Assembly (NCBI GenBank): GCA_021730635.1
Contig: JAJNNC010000010.1
Span: 246,321 to 310,320, forward strand
Source of the DNA: Catalimonadaceae bacterium JC749
GTDB taxonomy: Bacteria > Bacteroidota > Bacteroidia > Cytophagales > Cyclobacteriaceae
DNA length: 64,000 bases
Reading direction: 5' to 3'
Positions 1 to 8,372 of the stretch are shown here, piece by piece (the stretch's first letter is position 1; the number at the start of each line of letters is the position of its first letter). Under the pieces are notes generated by a model. It worked only from the letters and a program-made list of their open reading frames with translations. It was not told the origin of the DNA and did not search any database. The position numbers were made by a program, and so were the translations under genes.

Positions 1-28
1 GAAGCCGGCATGATAAAAATGAACTAGG

Positions 29-616
29 TCAAGAAATAGACCCTTTGGCCAATTTTTTTCTGAGCCTACTGAGAAATTCCGGCCTGACGCCCAGGTAAGA
101 AGCGATCGTATAGAGGGGAATCCTTTGCTCCAGTCCGGGATAGGTTTTAAGGAATTGCAGATAACGTTCTACAGCAGGAGTACTCATGGAGGAGACCACT
201 CTGTTTCGGTAGCTGATATAGGCATTCTGTACCAATATTCTGAAATACCGCTCCATTTTAGGGATTTTGATGTAAAGTTCTTCCAGTTCCTCTTTGTTCA
301 TCTGAAGCACTTCACTCTTTTCCACAGCTTCTACAAAATAATCGGAGGGTTTTAGGGTAAAAAAACTATATATATCACCTACCCACCACCCTTCAACAGC
401 GATTTGAGCGACATGAGCTTTTCCGTTTTTATCGAGAGAATACATGATAAAACAGCCTTGGTTCACAAAGGTAGCCTTATGATGAATTTCTCCCTCTCTC
501 AGCAGATATTCTTTCTTTTTTAATGTCTTTGGTATGAGATAAGAAGTGAGCAGATTAATTTCCTGCTCTGTGAGAGAAACGTGCTTGGCCAGGCTATCGA
601 GCAGTAGAGTATACAT
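29..616 (-). CDS. Crp/Fnr family transcriptional regulator
   Basis: 195 residues. The N-terminal two thirds (about 25-120) reads as a cyclic-nucleotide-binding beta-roll (YLLREGEIHHKATFV, then a glycine-rich turn and an acidic GWWVGD segment); the C-terminus (about 160-190) is a short helix-turn-helix with ASYLGVRPEFLSRLRKK. This is the compact Bacteroidota form of Crp/Fnr, whose ligand is usually unknown. I see no cysteine set for an Fe-S cluster. It lies 86 bp downstream of the SRPBCC gene on the same strand. Target genes cannot be inferred from sequence. Confidence 0.85.
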   Translation of the reverse strand: MYTLLLDSLAKHVSLTEQEINLLTSYLIPKTLKKKEYLLREGEIHHKATFVNQGCFIMYSLDKNGKAHVAQIAVEGWWVGDIYSFFTLKPSDYFVEAVEKSEVLQMNKEELEELYIKIPKMERYFRILVQNAYISYRNRVVSSMSTPAVERYLQFLKTYPGLEQRIPLYTIASYLGVRPEFLSRLRKKLAKGSIS

Positions 617-659
617 GAGGTGATCGTTTTATGAAGGCTGTCATGAGCAGGGAAATGTA

Positions 660-696
660 GAGCAGGTTTCAGCACGATATACCTTTCCACCTGCTC
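660..696. repeat. Inverted repeat between SRPBCC and Crp/Fnr genes
   Basis: Perfect 8-bp arms GAGCAGGT (660-667) and ACCTGCTC (689-696) with a 21-bp loop, just past the SRPBCC stop codon. No T-tract follows on either strand, so it is a weak terminator candidate; an operator for the downstream Crp/Fnr gene is equally possible. Confidence 0.35.
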
Positions 697-702
697 CACC
701 TA

Positions 703-1233
703 TTATTTTGAAGGGCTTTCTTCTATAAAGCTCTCCAGGAGCTGACCGCCAAATCGTTGTATGAGCCGTTGGGCTATATCCTGGTTGAGTGCTTCCTCCA
801 GATCAGCTTTGTATATTTCCATGTTTTCACTGTTGAAGTGCATATCCCATTTCAGCATGGTCTTGTTACCCTGAGCCTCAAGGGTTATGAAGGTGAGAGA
901 CTGCGTAAGCCCAAAATCATTAGGTTCCTCATCGGTAGAGGCCCAGCCTTTGAGCGGTGCATACCATTGCATGATGGCACGGTGGTTGGTTACCTCCGCA
1001 CCTGGTTGCTGCTCTTTAAAGTGACATTGGTATGCGGTACAATGTCCGCTGGCATTCCACTTTGTCTCTACCTTTTGCAATCCCTCACTATATTCAGGCA
1101 TGCGGCCAGGATCGCCTACTGTTTCCCATACTTCCGCTAGCGGGGCGTTTAGGGCCAGTCGGATACGGCTTCTCAAAGGACTGTCTACGAATTGGTCTGC
1201 CGTGGGCAGGCTTGATTTTACTGTGGTTTCCAT
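703..1233 (-). CDS. SRPBCC (START-like / polyketide cyclase) family protein
   Basis: 176 residues from the ATG at 1233. The pattern of a first strand ending in LALNAPLAEVWETVGD followed by GRMPEYSEGL is that of SRPBCC domains (AHSA1/polyketide-cyclase type), which form a hydrophobic ligand cavity; no catalytic residues can be assigned. An in-frame ATG at 1290 would add 19 polar residues, but a perfect palindrome sits 8 bp upstream of it, which would fit better in the promoter of the shorter form. The gene lies 135 bp downstream of a WYL regulator on the same strand, a frequent partner for small ligand-binding proteins. Confidence 0.75.
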   Translation of the reverse strand: METTVKSSLPTADQFVDSPLRSRIRLALNAPLAEVWETVGDPGRMPEYSEGLQKVETKWNASGHCTAYQCHFKEQQPGAEVTNHRAIMQWYAPLKGWASTDEEPNDFGLTQSLTFITLEAQGNKTMLKWDMHFNSENMEIYKADLEEALNQDIAQRLIQRFGGQLLESFIEESPSK

Positions 1234-1297
1234 TTTGTTGATTTTTTTATGATGAGGATCATCGTTCTTACTACTTACTGTAATAGTCATGAGCGCT

Positions 1298-1311
1298 ATA
1301 CTGATCAGTAT
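1298..1311. promoter_or_regulatory. Perfect 14-bp palindrome upstream of SRPBCC gene
   Basis: ATACTGATCAGTAT is exactly self-complementary and lies about 65 bp upstream of the preferred SRPBCC start, between it and the WYL-type regulator. This is the size and place of a dimeric repressor operator. The binding protein is unknown; the adjacent WYL regulator is the simplest guess. Confidence 0.4.
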
Positions 1312-1368
1312 TTCTCATTTTCTAAGCAAAAGTAAAATCATAGATTGACAAGGGTATGTCAGCAGGGA

Positions 1369-2055
1369 TCAACTTATTTTTGAGGGGTGGTTAAAATAAT
1401 CTTCAAAACTGAAGTGTCTGTCTGTAAATTTCTGGCTGGTTGTGCTAAGCTGAAGTATTCTGTCCAGGCGAAATTCCCTTATATCGTTTTTCAGCCTGCA
1501 ATAAGCGATCAGCAACCATTTGTCTTGGATGAAGTAAAGTGCCAAAGGTTCCACCCATCGTTCTGAGATCGTGTCGGAGTGAATGGTATGGTATTTAATT
1601 TTCAAAACAAGCGTATTGACCATAGCAGACTGAATGTCTGACAGGAGTGTGGTGCTTGTCTTTTGACGGTCGAGAAATACCTGAATCCTTTGCTCTAGCT
1701 TCTCGGCTTTTTCTTTAGCGGTATATTTCAGGATTGCCTTGATCTTCGTGACTACGCCACCCAGATTTTCGGCGAGAGACTGATCTGTGTTGTTTTGCAG
1801 AAATGGCAGTGCGGTCAGCAGGGCGTTTATTTCCTGTTCCGTAAACATTACCGGTGGAATTCTGTAATCATTTACCAAAGCATATCCTGTACCTGCTTCC
1901 CCGATAATGGGAACGCCTGCTTCTTCCAAAGCTTTTATGTCACGGTAAACGGTCCGTTGGCTGATGTTAAACTTAGCCGCCAGGGCTTGTGCGGTGATCA
2001 CTCGTCTCGACTGAAGATGGAGTAAAATGTTTGTCAATCGTGATAAACGGGTCAT
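1369..2055 (-). CDS. HTH_11/WYL-domain (YafY-like) transcriptional regulator
   Basis: 228 residues from MTRLSR; an upstream in-frame ATG at 2076 adds seven residues and cannot be excluded. The N-terminus (about 1-60) is a DeoR-like winged helix, with AAKFNISQRTVYRDIKALE as recognition segment. The C-terminal half (about 145-220) is a WYL-type ligand domain with EPLALYFIQDKWLLIAYC and an arginine-rich DIREFRLDRI stretch. Family members are usually local regulators of adjacent metabolic genes. The next gene downstream is the SRPBCC protein; upstream is a truncated dehydrogenase fragment. Confidence 0.85.
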   Translation of the reverse strand: MTRLSRLTNILLHLQSRRVITAQALAAKFNISQRTVYRDIKALEEAGVPIIGEAGTGYALVNDYRIPPVMFTEQEINALLTALPFLQNNTDQSLAENLGGVVTKIKAILKYTAKEKAEKLEQRIQVFLDRQKTSTTLLSDIQSAMVNTLVLKIKYHTIHSDTISERWVEPLALYFIQDKWLLIAYCRLKNDIREFRLDRILQLSTTSQKFTDRHFSFEDYFNHPSKIS

Positions 2056-2150
2056 AGCCTTATGATTAAAAGCCAAACATTGCCTTTTTCCAAACGTGAC
2101 CTTTCTCTGAAAGCACCTGATAACAATAGGGTAATTTATGAAATTAACCG

Positions 2151-2318
2151 CTAAAAAGGAGTCAATGATAGCGTCAGGCAGCAGGCGACTATCAAGGTGG
2201 TTGCTCGTATGCTTATAAGCATCTCATTTTTCTTTGGCATAGGTTTTTCAACCGCTGTGAATTGAAGCACTTCCGGGGTTCCATATTTTGTGCAGATAAC
2301 GGCTTTCATTTTTTCCAT
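2151..2318 (-). pseudogene. Truncated N-terminus of an MDR alcohol dehydrogenase / quinone reductase
   Basis: Reading from the ATG at 2318 gives 55 residues beginning MEKMKAVICTKYGTPEVLQF and continuing EKPMPKKNEMLISIRATT, the standard first 40 residues of zinc-type or quinone-oxidoreductase MDR proteins (usual length about 320-340). The similarity then fades and a TAG stops the frame at 2151. No further MDR sequence appears before the WYL gene, so most of the gene is gone. It is 7 bp downstream of the 105-residue hypothetical gene. Confidence 0.65.
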
Positions 2319-2325
2319 ATCTCAC

Positions 2326-2643
2326 CTATTGATGGTATCGAGAGCTTAAAAAGGCTCCTATTTCCTCTTTCAGTCTTTTCCGTTCTGAGCCATAATACAA
2401 AGTAAAATCATCAAAGAGTACGATGGAAAACAACCAGGCTATGAGGGTGGGGTGTGAGCTTTCAAGGGTGAAATCGTTTCCGCTTTTTGAAATTTGTACA
2501 CCCACAAAGGTAGATTTTTGCACGATGATACTCTTCTCTGCTCCCAGGCCGAACAGCTTAAAGGAATAATCAGAAAATTCCTGTTTTAATATTTCTATTA
2601 ATGCTTGTGTAGAGGGTGTCTTTTTCGATGTTGAAATCCGCAT
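2326..2643 (-). CDS. Hypothetical protein, 105 residues
   Basis: Not recognised. Basic, Ser/Thr-rich N-terminus (MRISTSKKTPSTQALIEILK), a central beta-like part with VGVQISKSG, a hydrophobic segment about residues 68-84 (LIAWLFSIVLFDDFTLYY) and a charged helical tail (KRLKEEIGAFL). The hydrophobic stretch is short and contains two aspartates, so a true membrane span is doubtful. It directly precedes the dehydrogenase fragment on the same strand, so the two may once have been co-transcribed. Confidence 0.55.
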   Translation of the reverse strand: MRISTSKKTPSTQALIEILKQEFSDYSFKLFGLGAEKSIIVQKSTFVGVQISKSGNDFTLESSHPTLIAWLFSIVLFDDFTLYYGSERKRLKEEIGAFLSSRYHQ

Positions 2644-2763
2644 AAGTGCGCTTGTTTTTAACCTAACGCTACAATGCTGAACCGCATGTGGTGTATCGAA
2701 TAGGAGCTTTTGCTGACTGGGTTACCTATACTGTTCCTATGGTTGTTCCCATATTCCCTGTTT

Positions 2764-3159
2764 TTATTTTGAATATTCGCTATCACTTACTTTTTCCATC
2801 CAATTTACCACTTTTCCGTCTAATTCCTCCTGGATGGCGATGTGGCTCATAGCCTTGGTAGGTGAGGCCCCGTGCCAGTGTTTTTCATTGGGCTCGAACC
2901 AAATTACATCTCCGGGTTGAATTTCCTCTATTGGGCCGCCTTCCCGTTGCACCCAACCCAGGCCCGATAGTACGATCAGGGTTTGTCCGGCCGGATGGGT
3001 ATGCCAGGCCGTTCGGGCCCCCGGTTCAAAGGTTACCAGGGCTCCGGCGGCTTTTGTGGCTTCTTTCTTTGAGAATAAGGGATCGATGCGTACAGATCCA
3101 GTGAACCAATCCTCTGGTCCTTTCGCAGAAGCCTGCATTCCATTCTTGATTATTTCCAT
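2764..3159 (-). CDS. Cupin-domain protein of the (R)-mandelonitrile-lyase-like family
   Basis: 131 residues forming a single cupin barrel. Visible metal ligands are H53, H55 and Q59 in WHTHPAGQ and H94 in EKHWHG. This 3-His/1-Gln set and the length match the manganese cupins that include bacterial hydroxynitrile lyases; in most genomes the true substrate is unknown. No signal peptide, so cytoplasmic. A related cupin with a lipoprotein signal is encoded at 4883-5383. Same-strand neighbours (cyclophilin-like protein, dehydrogenase, hydrolases) suggest a joint role in handling reactive aldehydes or xenobiotics; that role is inference. Confidence 0.85.
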   Translation of the reverse strand: MEIIKNGMQASAKGPEDWFTGSVRIDPLFSKKEATKAAGALVTFEPGARTAWHTHPAGQTLIVLSGLGWVQREGGPIEEIQPGDVIWFEPNEKHWHGASPTKAMSHIAIQEELDGKVVNWMEKVSDSEYSK

Positions 3160-3195
3160 ATGATTTGTTGTTAAGCCTATGTCTATATTGGCTTT

Positions 3196-3666
3196 TCATT
3201 CCAATTCGAACGTAACTGTTACACTACCGGAACCCACCGCTTCGGCAAGACCAGCAGGATCGTCAATACTTCCCAGCTTTGTATAGCTGTAGGATGTAGA
3301 AAAAGTCTCGTAGAACAGCACCAGCGTATTAGCGCCCCAAAGCATCAGATCGCCAGTATGGATAGTACCGGGATTGGATGCATTGGTAGGCAGATTGTCT
3401 GGCAAGCGGAAGTATTTCTCATTTGCATTCAACTCACTCATCTGGATGGTAAGCGGTAACATAGCCCTGAAGGACGCTACCGTTTCATTCTCCAGAAGTG
3501 TCGCTGTAAAAGTCTGTGATCCGATTTTTATCTTCATACGATAACTTAAAGTGTCATTAAGATTTTGTGTGTTCATAGTATCAGCCATAACAGGGTTGTC
3601 CTTATCGCAAGCGGCAAAAACGTTGAGCGATATGACTGAAATGATCATGATAAGGGAATGTTTCAT
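3196..3666 (-). CDS. Cyclophilin-like-fold lipoprotein
   Basis: 156 residues. A signal sequence ends at a lipobox-like VFAAC (Cys about 19), predicting a periplasmic lipoprotein. Residues about 44-155 match the small cyclophilin-like fold: MKIKIGSQTFTATLLEN at its start, an LP..L segment, then GDLMLWGANTLVLFYE and a late TKLGSIDDPAGLAEAVGSG stretch. Such proteins are common beside YqhC-type AraC regulators and alcohol dehydrogenases; their activity is unproven. The gene sits 11 bp downstream of the Tat-type dehydrogenase and is probably in its operon. Confidence 0.75.
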   Translation of the reverse strand: MKHSLIMIISVISLNVFAACDKDNPVMADTMNTQNLNDTLSYRMKIKIGSQTFTATLLENETVASFRAMLPLTIQMSELNANEKYFRLPDNLPTNASNPGTIHTGDLMLWGANTLVLFYETFSTSYSYTKLGSIDDPAGLAEAVGSGSVTVTFELE

Positions 3667-3677
3667 ACGTTTTTGTT

Positions 3678-4874
3678 TTAAAATGTTGCTGCATCAATTA
3701 CATACCTGTAGCGCGCTTCTTTATTCAAAACTTTGGTCCAGGCATCATTGATCTGCTCAGCTTTGATCACTTCTATGGTAGGAAACACCTTATTATCCGC
3801 ACAATAGTGAACCACCTCTTGTGTTTCGGGTATGCCACCGATTAGCGAAGCGTTAAAGTTTACCCGGGTGTTGGCCAATCCAATGTTGCTGAGCGTTAGC
3901 GTAAAACCTTCTGGCATACCCACTTGCGTAAAAGTGCCATAGGGCTTCAGGACAGAAGCATAAGCGGCCACATCAAACTGTACAGGAATAGTGGAGATCA
4001 TGTAGTCCAGTCTGCCTTTATAAGACTGCAACTTTTTGACATCATCTACTACAATGACTTCTTTGGCACCAAATGAAAGAATATCTTCTGCTTTATCCGG
4101 TGAGGTGGTAAAAGCATATACTTCTGCTCCTTTAGATACAGCTAATTTGATGGCCATATGTCCTAGACCTCCTATACCTGCCACCCCTACTTGGTCACCT
4201 ACTTTAAAGTTAGCCTTCATCAAAGGTGAATAGGTAGTGATGCCGGCACACAGCAAAGGGGCAGCTTCCTGAAAACTGATATGCTCCGGTATATGAACCG
4301 CAAAATGGTCCCTTACTACTATGTTGTTGGAGTAGCCGCCCTGGGTGATTCCTGTAGGCGATGTTTCATCAGGATAACCATAGGTAAACAATGTTTTCCC
4401 TCTATCACAATAGTGCTCCTCTCCATGCGTACAACGCTCACATTCCATACAACTGTCTACCATACAGCCCACACCTGCTCGGTCGCCTACTTTGAATTTG
4501 GAGACATTTTTTCCAACAGCTGCTACAATACCTACAATCTCGTGTCCGGGCACCTGAGGGTATTGTTGTGGCCCCCAGTCTCCTTTCATCTGATGGATAT
4601 CGGAATGGCAGATACTCGCATATTTTATTTCTATCAAGATATCATCATCTCCTACCGGTCGGCGCTCAAATTCCCATAGACTTAATTTCCCTGAATTGTC
4701 TTTCGCTGCGTATCCTCTTGATTTTATATGCTCATTCATTGGTTTTGATTTATTGATTTGTGAGGAAAGAGGCACCGGACCAGTAAGCAGTATACCTGCG
4801 CCTGCTATGGATGTCTGCTGTATGAAATTTCTTCTTGAATGTTTGGTTTCGTTATCTCTATGAGAGGTTTCCAT
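3678..4874 (-). CDS. Zinc-dependent NAD(P) alcohol dehydrogenase (YahK/CAD type) with Tat-like leader
   Basis: 398 residues. The core from about 46 is a complete zinc MDR dehydrogenase: catalytic-zinc ICHSD and GHEIVG motifs, a four-cysteine structural zinc loop (CMECERCTHGEEHYC region) and a Rossmann GIGGLGH motif. YahK-type enzymes reduce aldehydes with NADPH. Odd: residues 13-35 (SRRNFIQQ followed by a hydrophobic AGAGILLTG run) look like a twin-arginine export signal, so the enzyme may be periplasmic. An internal ATG at 4739 would give a leaderless cytosolic form. Confidence 0.88.
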   Translation of the reverse strand: METSHRDNETKHSRRNFIQQTSIAGAGILLTGPVPLSSQINKSKPMNEHIKSRGYAAKDNSGKLSLWEFERRPVGDDDILIEIKYASICHSDIHQMKGDWGPQQYPQVPGHEIVGIVAAVGKNVSKFKVGDRAGVGCMVDSCMECERCTHGEEHYCDRGKTLFTYGYPDETSPTGITQGGYSNNIVVRDHFAVHIPEHISFQEAAPLLCAGITTYSPLMKANFKVGDQVGVAGIGGLGHMAIKLAVSKGAEVYAFTTSPDKAEDILSFGAKEVIVVDDVKKLQSYKGRLDYMISTIPVQFDVAAYASVLKPYGTFTQVGMPEGFTLTLSNIGLANTRVNFNASLIGGIPETQEVVHYCADNKVFPTIEVIKAEQINDAWTKVLNKEARYRYVIDAATF

Positions 4875-4882
4875 AGGTCAAC

Positions 4883-5383
4883 TTATTTAGTGTTATTATA
4901 CTGTTCATCGGTTACCGGCTCCATCCATTCCACTATCCCTTTCTCGGTATTGGGCACGATGTATAGCTGCTGCATTCCCGTATCCGGACTGGCGCCGTGC
5001 CAGTGCCTGGTGTTGGGTGGACATTGGACTACATCGCCTTTTTGGAGGGTTTGCCTTGGCTCACCTTCTATTTGGTGATACCCTACTCCGTCTGTAATGA
5101 TTAGGATCTGCCCTGCGGGATGGGTATGCCAGTTACTTCTGGCACCCGGCTCAAAGTAGACATTGCCTACCAGCGTGGTGTAAGTCGAGTCATCAGGAAC
5201 CAGTCCGTAGTTGTATGCATTTCCGGTAAAGTTTTCGGAAGGCCCTTTTTCACCTTGCGGAAAAATTGCTTCTACTTCATTTTTCTGAGTTTCTTCTGCC
5301 GTTGGCTGTGAACAGCTGGCTACCAACAGTGCTGTGACACCAACTAAGGTGAGGTATGTCTGTTGTCTATTTGTAATTCTCAT
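4883..5383 (-). CDS. Cupin-domain lipoprotein
   Basis: 166 residues. The N-terminus has a hydrophobic run ending LLVASC (lipobox), predicting a lipoprotein. The cupin carries WHTHPAGQ and RHWHGASP, the same metal-binding pattern as the protein at 2764-3159, so the two are paralogues, one cytoplasmic and one exported. It lies 8 bp upstream of the Tat-type dehydrogenase on the same strand, so both exported products may act together in the periplasm. Substrate unknown. Confidence 0.82.
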   Translation of the reverse strand: MRITNRQQTYLTLVGVTALLVASCSQPTAEETQKNEVEAIFPQGEKGPSENFTGNAYNYGLVPDDSTYTTLVGNVYFEPGARSNWHTHPAGQILIITDGVGYHQIEGEPRQTLQKGDVVQCPPNTRHWHGASPDTGMQQLYIVPNTEKGIVEWMEPVTDEQYNNTK

Positions 5384-5426
5384 AGTAAAAAAGTTAGGTT
5401 TTTATTGAAAGCTTTTGGGTGATCAA

Positions 5427-6416
5427 TCACCGCTTATCTATAAATCCACTGGCAGCGAGCCAGCTTTCAAATAAATCAGTCCAGGCATCGGATAGCGTGT
5501 TGTTCTCTCTGGCACCGAAACCGTGCTCCCCACTTCCAAAAATGTGAAGCGATACGGGCTTTCCTGCCTGATGCCACTGCTCGTAAAGCCTTGCTGAAGA
5601 AACAGGACCTACCAGCTTATCTTCATCCGATATGGCTAAGAATAAGGGTGGGGCATCTGCAGGAACAGGCACGCCCCTTCTCCAGCCTGCATAAATGCCT
5701 ACTGTAAAATCCGGACGGCTGAGTGTGTCATGTTCCAAGGCCACATTCACCGCAATACCTCCCCCGGCGGAAAAACCCATGATCCCAATCTTGTTGGGCT
5801 CTATGCCAAATGCCTCAGCATGTGTACGAACGTAACGTATAGCCTGGCGACCGTCTTCCTCAGCCAGCAACCTGGCTTCCTCTACTTCCGTAGTACCGAC
5901 GGGTGGATCTACTGCTTTTTCATCCGGATGGGGTAGCTTTTCAAATAAGCTTGTTAAAAAAGGTTGCAGTTCGGCATCATCTTGCGGTGTAGGTGCTAAA
6001 CGGTATTTTAGCACCAGGGCCGTAATGCCATATTGGTTCAACCATCTGGCAACCTCATAACCTTCCTTCTGCATGGACAGAATGGTAAAAGCCCCACCCG
6101 GAGCCACAATAACTGCGGTACCATTGGCATTCCCTTTTTCCGGAGTAAATAGCGTAAGCGTTGGAATCACTACATTTCTGGCCATTTTATCATTCTCCGT
6201 CTGAATAGTCCTTTCTGACCAGGTCCACTTTTCTGAGCTCGGAGGTATTCCATTACCCGGGTAAATCGCGAAAATCCCATCGGCATCCGCTGCTTTTTCA
6301 ATGTGAGCAGGTATTTCCTGCCCGTCCATGATTTTCTGGAGAGAGGTGTCTGGTACCTGCGCAGTAGCTGTAAAACACAGCATAATCAAAATGGATAGAA
6401 AATAGGGCGCTTTCAT
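5427..6416 (-). CDS. Secreted alpha/beta hydrolase, esterase/lipase type (BD-FAE-like)
   Basis: 329 residues with a signal peptide (MKAPYFLSILIMLCFTATAQ). It has the oxyanion motif APGGAF near 107, nucleophile elbow GFSAGGG near 217, a late acidic ISDEDKLV segment and catalytic His in GSGEHGFG. These are features of the acetyl-xylan-esterase/feruloyl-esterase-like branch of alpha/beta hydrolases. Likely an exported esterase; substrate not deducible. It is 11 bp downstream of a second hydrolase gene, within one minus-strand array. Confidence 0.8.
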   Translation of the reverse strand: MKAPYFLSILIMLCFTATAQVPDTSLQKIMDGQEIPAHIEKAADADGIFAIYPGNGIPPSSEKWTWSERTIQTENDKMARNVVIPTLTLFTPEKGNANGTAVIVAPGGAFTILSMQKEGYEVARWLNQYGITALVLKYRLAPTPQDDAELQPFLTSLFEKLPHPDEKAVDPPVGTTEVEEARLLAEEDGRQAIRYVRTHAEAFGIEPNKIGIMGFSAGGGIAVNVALEHDTLSRPDFTVGIYAGWRRGVPVPADAPPLFLAISDEDKLVGPVSSARLYEQWHQAGKPVSLHIFGSGEHGFGARENNTLSDAWTDLFESWLAASGFIDKR

Positions 6417-6427
6417 AGACTTTGATG

Positions 6428-7459
6428 TTAAGAGCCTACAGCTACTTTCAGGTTTTCTTCAAAAAATGATGCTAACTTATCAAAAGGAATTAAATCGGTT
6501 CGGTCGTACAAATCAATGTGTCTTGCGCCGGGAACGACATAGAGTTCTTTGGGCTCAGCCGCCTTTTCATAAGCATCTTCGCTGAAATAGCGTGAATGTG
6601 CATTTTCTCCAATGACGAACAAAATTGGCCGGGGCGAAATGGTTTCTATATAATTGAGCAACGGAAAGTTTATAAACGCCATGTCGCTTGTTTTCGTAAA
6701 AGCGCCAGTAGAATTCGGATGATGTCCCCGTTCCATGGCATAGTATTCAAAAAACTCACTGGTTATGGGATCTAATCCTTCCGGAATGGTATCAACCGGC
6801 TCACTAGGGAAGGATGGGGTCAGTTCGGCGTTACCACTTTCAAAGTCTTTCCACCGTTGCTCGCCGAGCTGATCAAGATATGCATTGCGTTCTTCATCAG
6901 TCATACCATCTTTCCAACCATGGCGCTTTACCCGGCTCATGTCGTACATACTGACGGTAGCGATAGCCTTGAGACGTCTGTCTACCTGGGCCGCTTTCAG
7001 GGCAAATCCACCGCTACCACAGAGTCCAATGGCGCCAATCTGGTTTCTATCCACAAAAGGGCGTGTTCCCAGGAAGTCTACTCCTGCGCTGAAATCTTCC
7101 ACAAAGATATCGGGTGAGGATAGGCGTCTTTCCTCTCCACCACTTTCTCCATTATAGGATTCATCGAAGGCTATGGCCACAAATCCACGCGCTGCCATAG
7201 TTTGTGCGTAGATACCGGCTCCTTGTTCTTTGACACCGCCATAGGGTGTGCCTACAATAATGGCTGCGTATTTCTTGGACTTGTCGATATTTTTGGGCAG
7301 ATACATATCGGCTGCCACGGTTATGCCATATCTGTTTTGATAGGAAACCTTTTCGACAGTTACCTGATCACTTAACGCAAAGGTTCTCTCTTTTTCCTGT
7401 GCTATTGAAAAATTTGTTATAGACATCACTAGTACGATTAATAAGATTAGATTTTTCAT
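6428..7459 (-). CDS. Secreted alpha/beta hydrolase (dienelactone-hydrolase/YcjY-like)
   Basis: 343 residues, signal peptide at residues 1-20 (ITNFSIAQ end). A YGGVKEQGAG segment is followed by the nucleophile elbow GLCGSGG; the catalytic His is probably in PGARHIDLYD near the C-terminus. The layout matches exported YcjY/DLH-like hydrolases common beside cupins and alcohol dehydrogenases in Bacteroidota. Likely an ester or lactone hydrolase; substrate unknown. Short spacing to the next gene supports co-transcription. Confidence 0.78.
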   Translation of the reverse strand: MKNLILLIVLVMSITNFSIAQEKERTFALSDQVTVEKVSYQNRYGITVAADMYLPKNIDKSKKYAAIIVGTPYGGVKEQGAGIYAQTMAARGFVAIAFDESYNGESGGEERRLSSPDIFVEDFSAGVDFLGTRPFVDRNQIGAIGLCGSGGFALKAAQVDRRLKAIATVSMYDMSRVKRHGWKDGMTDEERNAYLDQLGEQRWKDFESGNAELTPSFPSEPVDTIPEGLDPITSEFFEYYAMERGHHPNSTGAFTKTSDMAFINFPLLNYIETISPRPILFVIGENAHSRYFSEDAYEKAAEPKELYVVPGARHIDLYDRTDLIPFDKLASFFEENLKVAVGS

Positions 7460-7509
7460 TATTTTAATGGTTAATTGGATTCATCAGCTCTTTCAAATGC
7501 TGGTAGGGC

Positions 7510-8091
7510 TTAGGCCATTGTCTTAATGATTTTAGCAGGAACACCCCCTACCACAGTGTTTGCCGGAACATCTTTGGATACCACCGCACCCGCTGCCACT
7601 ACCGCATTTTCACCGACCGTGACGCCGGGAAGGATAGTGGCACCCGCTCCAATCCACGCATTGCGTTTGATCAGCACTGCGTCAGGAACCAATGTCTTTC
7701 GCCTGGCCACTTCCACAGGGTGATTCTCAGAGGTAATATTTACCCTCGGACCGATCAACACATCATCTTCTATGGTGATCCCTCCCAGGTCCAGAAAGCT
7801 GCACGCATGATTAATGAACACATTGTTGCCTAGTTGAATGAATCGGCCAAAATTGGTGTAGAATGGCGCAAAAATGGTGGTGCTGTTATCTATTTTGACT
7901 CCGATGATTTCACTCAGACATTCCCGAATCTGGTCAGTATTAGTGGAAGTATTCAGTTGGGCAGATAGTTGTATCGTCCGGTTTACTGCCTCATGAATCT
8001 TATCATACGCAGGATCATTCATGAGAATAGGCTCACCGGATTTCAGCCTGTCAAAAATATCTTTGTTGTTTTTACTCAATTCACTTGCCAT
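7510..8091 (-). CDS. Hexapeptide-repeat O-acetyltransferase (maltose/galactoside acetyltransferase type)
   Basis: 193 residues. The N-terminus has the maltose-acetyltransferase pattern ([19 protein letters not shown]); the rest is a left-handed beta-helix with hexapeptide repeats ([34 protein letters not shown]) and the catalytic His in [14 protein letters not shown]. It would transfer acetyl from acetyl-CoA to a sugar or other small hydroxyl acceptor in the cytoplasm. It is the first gene of the 7.5-2.7 kb minus-strand array and has a candidate AraC operator upstream. Confidence 0.85.
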   Translation of the reverse strand: MASELSKNNKDIFDRLKSGEPILMNDPAYDKIHEAVNRTIQLSAQLNTSTNTDQIRECLSEIIGVKIDNSTTIFAPFYTNFGRFIQLGNNVFINHACSFLDLGGITIEDDVLIGPRVNITSENHPVEVARRKTLVPDAVLIKRNAWIGAGATILPGVTVGENAVVAAGAVVSKDVPANTVVGGVPAKIIKTMA

Positions 8092-8372
8092 AGGTAAGGG
8101 TTGTTTGTTCGTTTAAGGTGATTTTCTTTGAACTACATGGGGAGAACCTTTATCATTACTACACAATCCAATTAACGTGGGCAACAGTGGCTAGTTGGTA
8201 TGATAATCAAACCAATGATTAATAAATTCAAACCTTCCACACTCATAGCAAAACTGCACAGATCTATAATACGGCGTAAATGGACCTTAACTTCAAGGGG
8301 GTTGATGACCTTCCCAGTACTAAGAATTTCAAACGCTTGAAGTGTCTGAGTTTTGAGCTTGCCGCCTCTTAC
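8092..8372. other. 281-bp intergenic region
   Basis: Contains the promoter region of the acetyltransferase gene, with a candidate AraC site at 8202-8234. A plus-strand open frame at 8280-8462 runs antisense into the broken outer-membrane gene and has no recognisable protein features. Nothing else supported. Confidence 0.4.
8202..8234. promoter_or_regulatory. Candidate AraC half-sites upstream of acetyltransferase operon
   Basis: GATAATCAAACCAATG at 8202-8217 contains TCAAACC at 8207; a second TCAAACC lies at 8228, exactly 21 bp away, the usual half-site spacing for AraC-family proteins. Near-identical 16-mers occur at 9223-9238 and 10141-10156, also upstream of minus-strand genes. Binding by the regulator encoded at 9249-10127 is inference. 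Confidence 0.4.
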
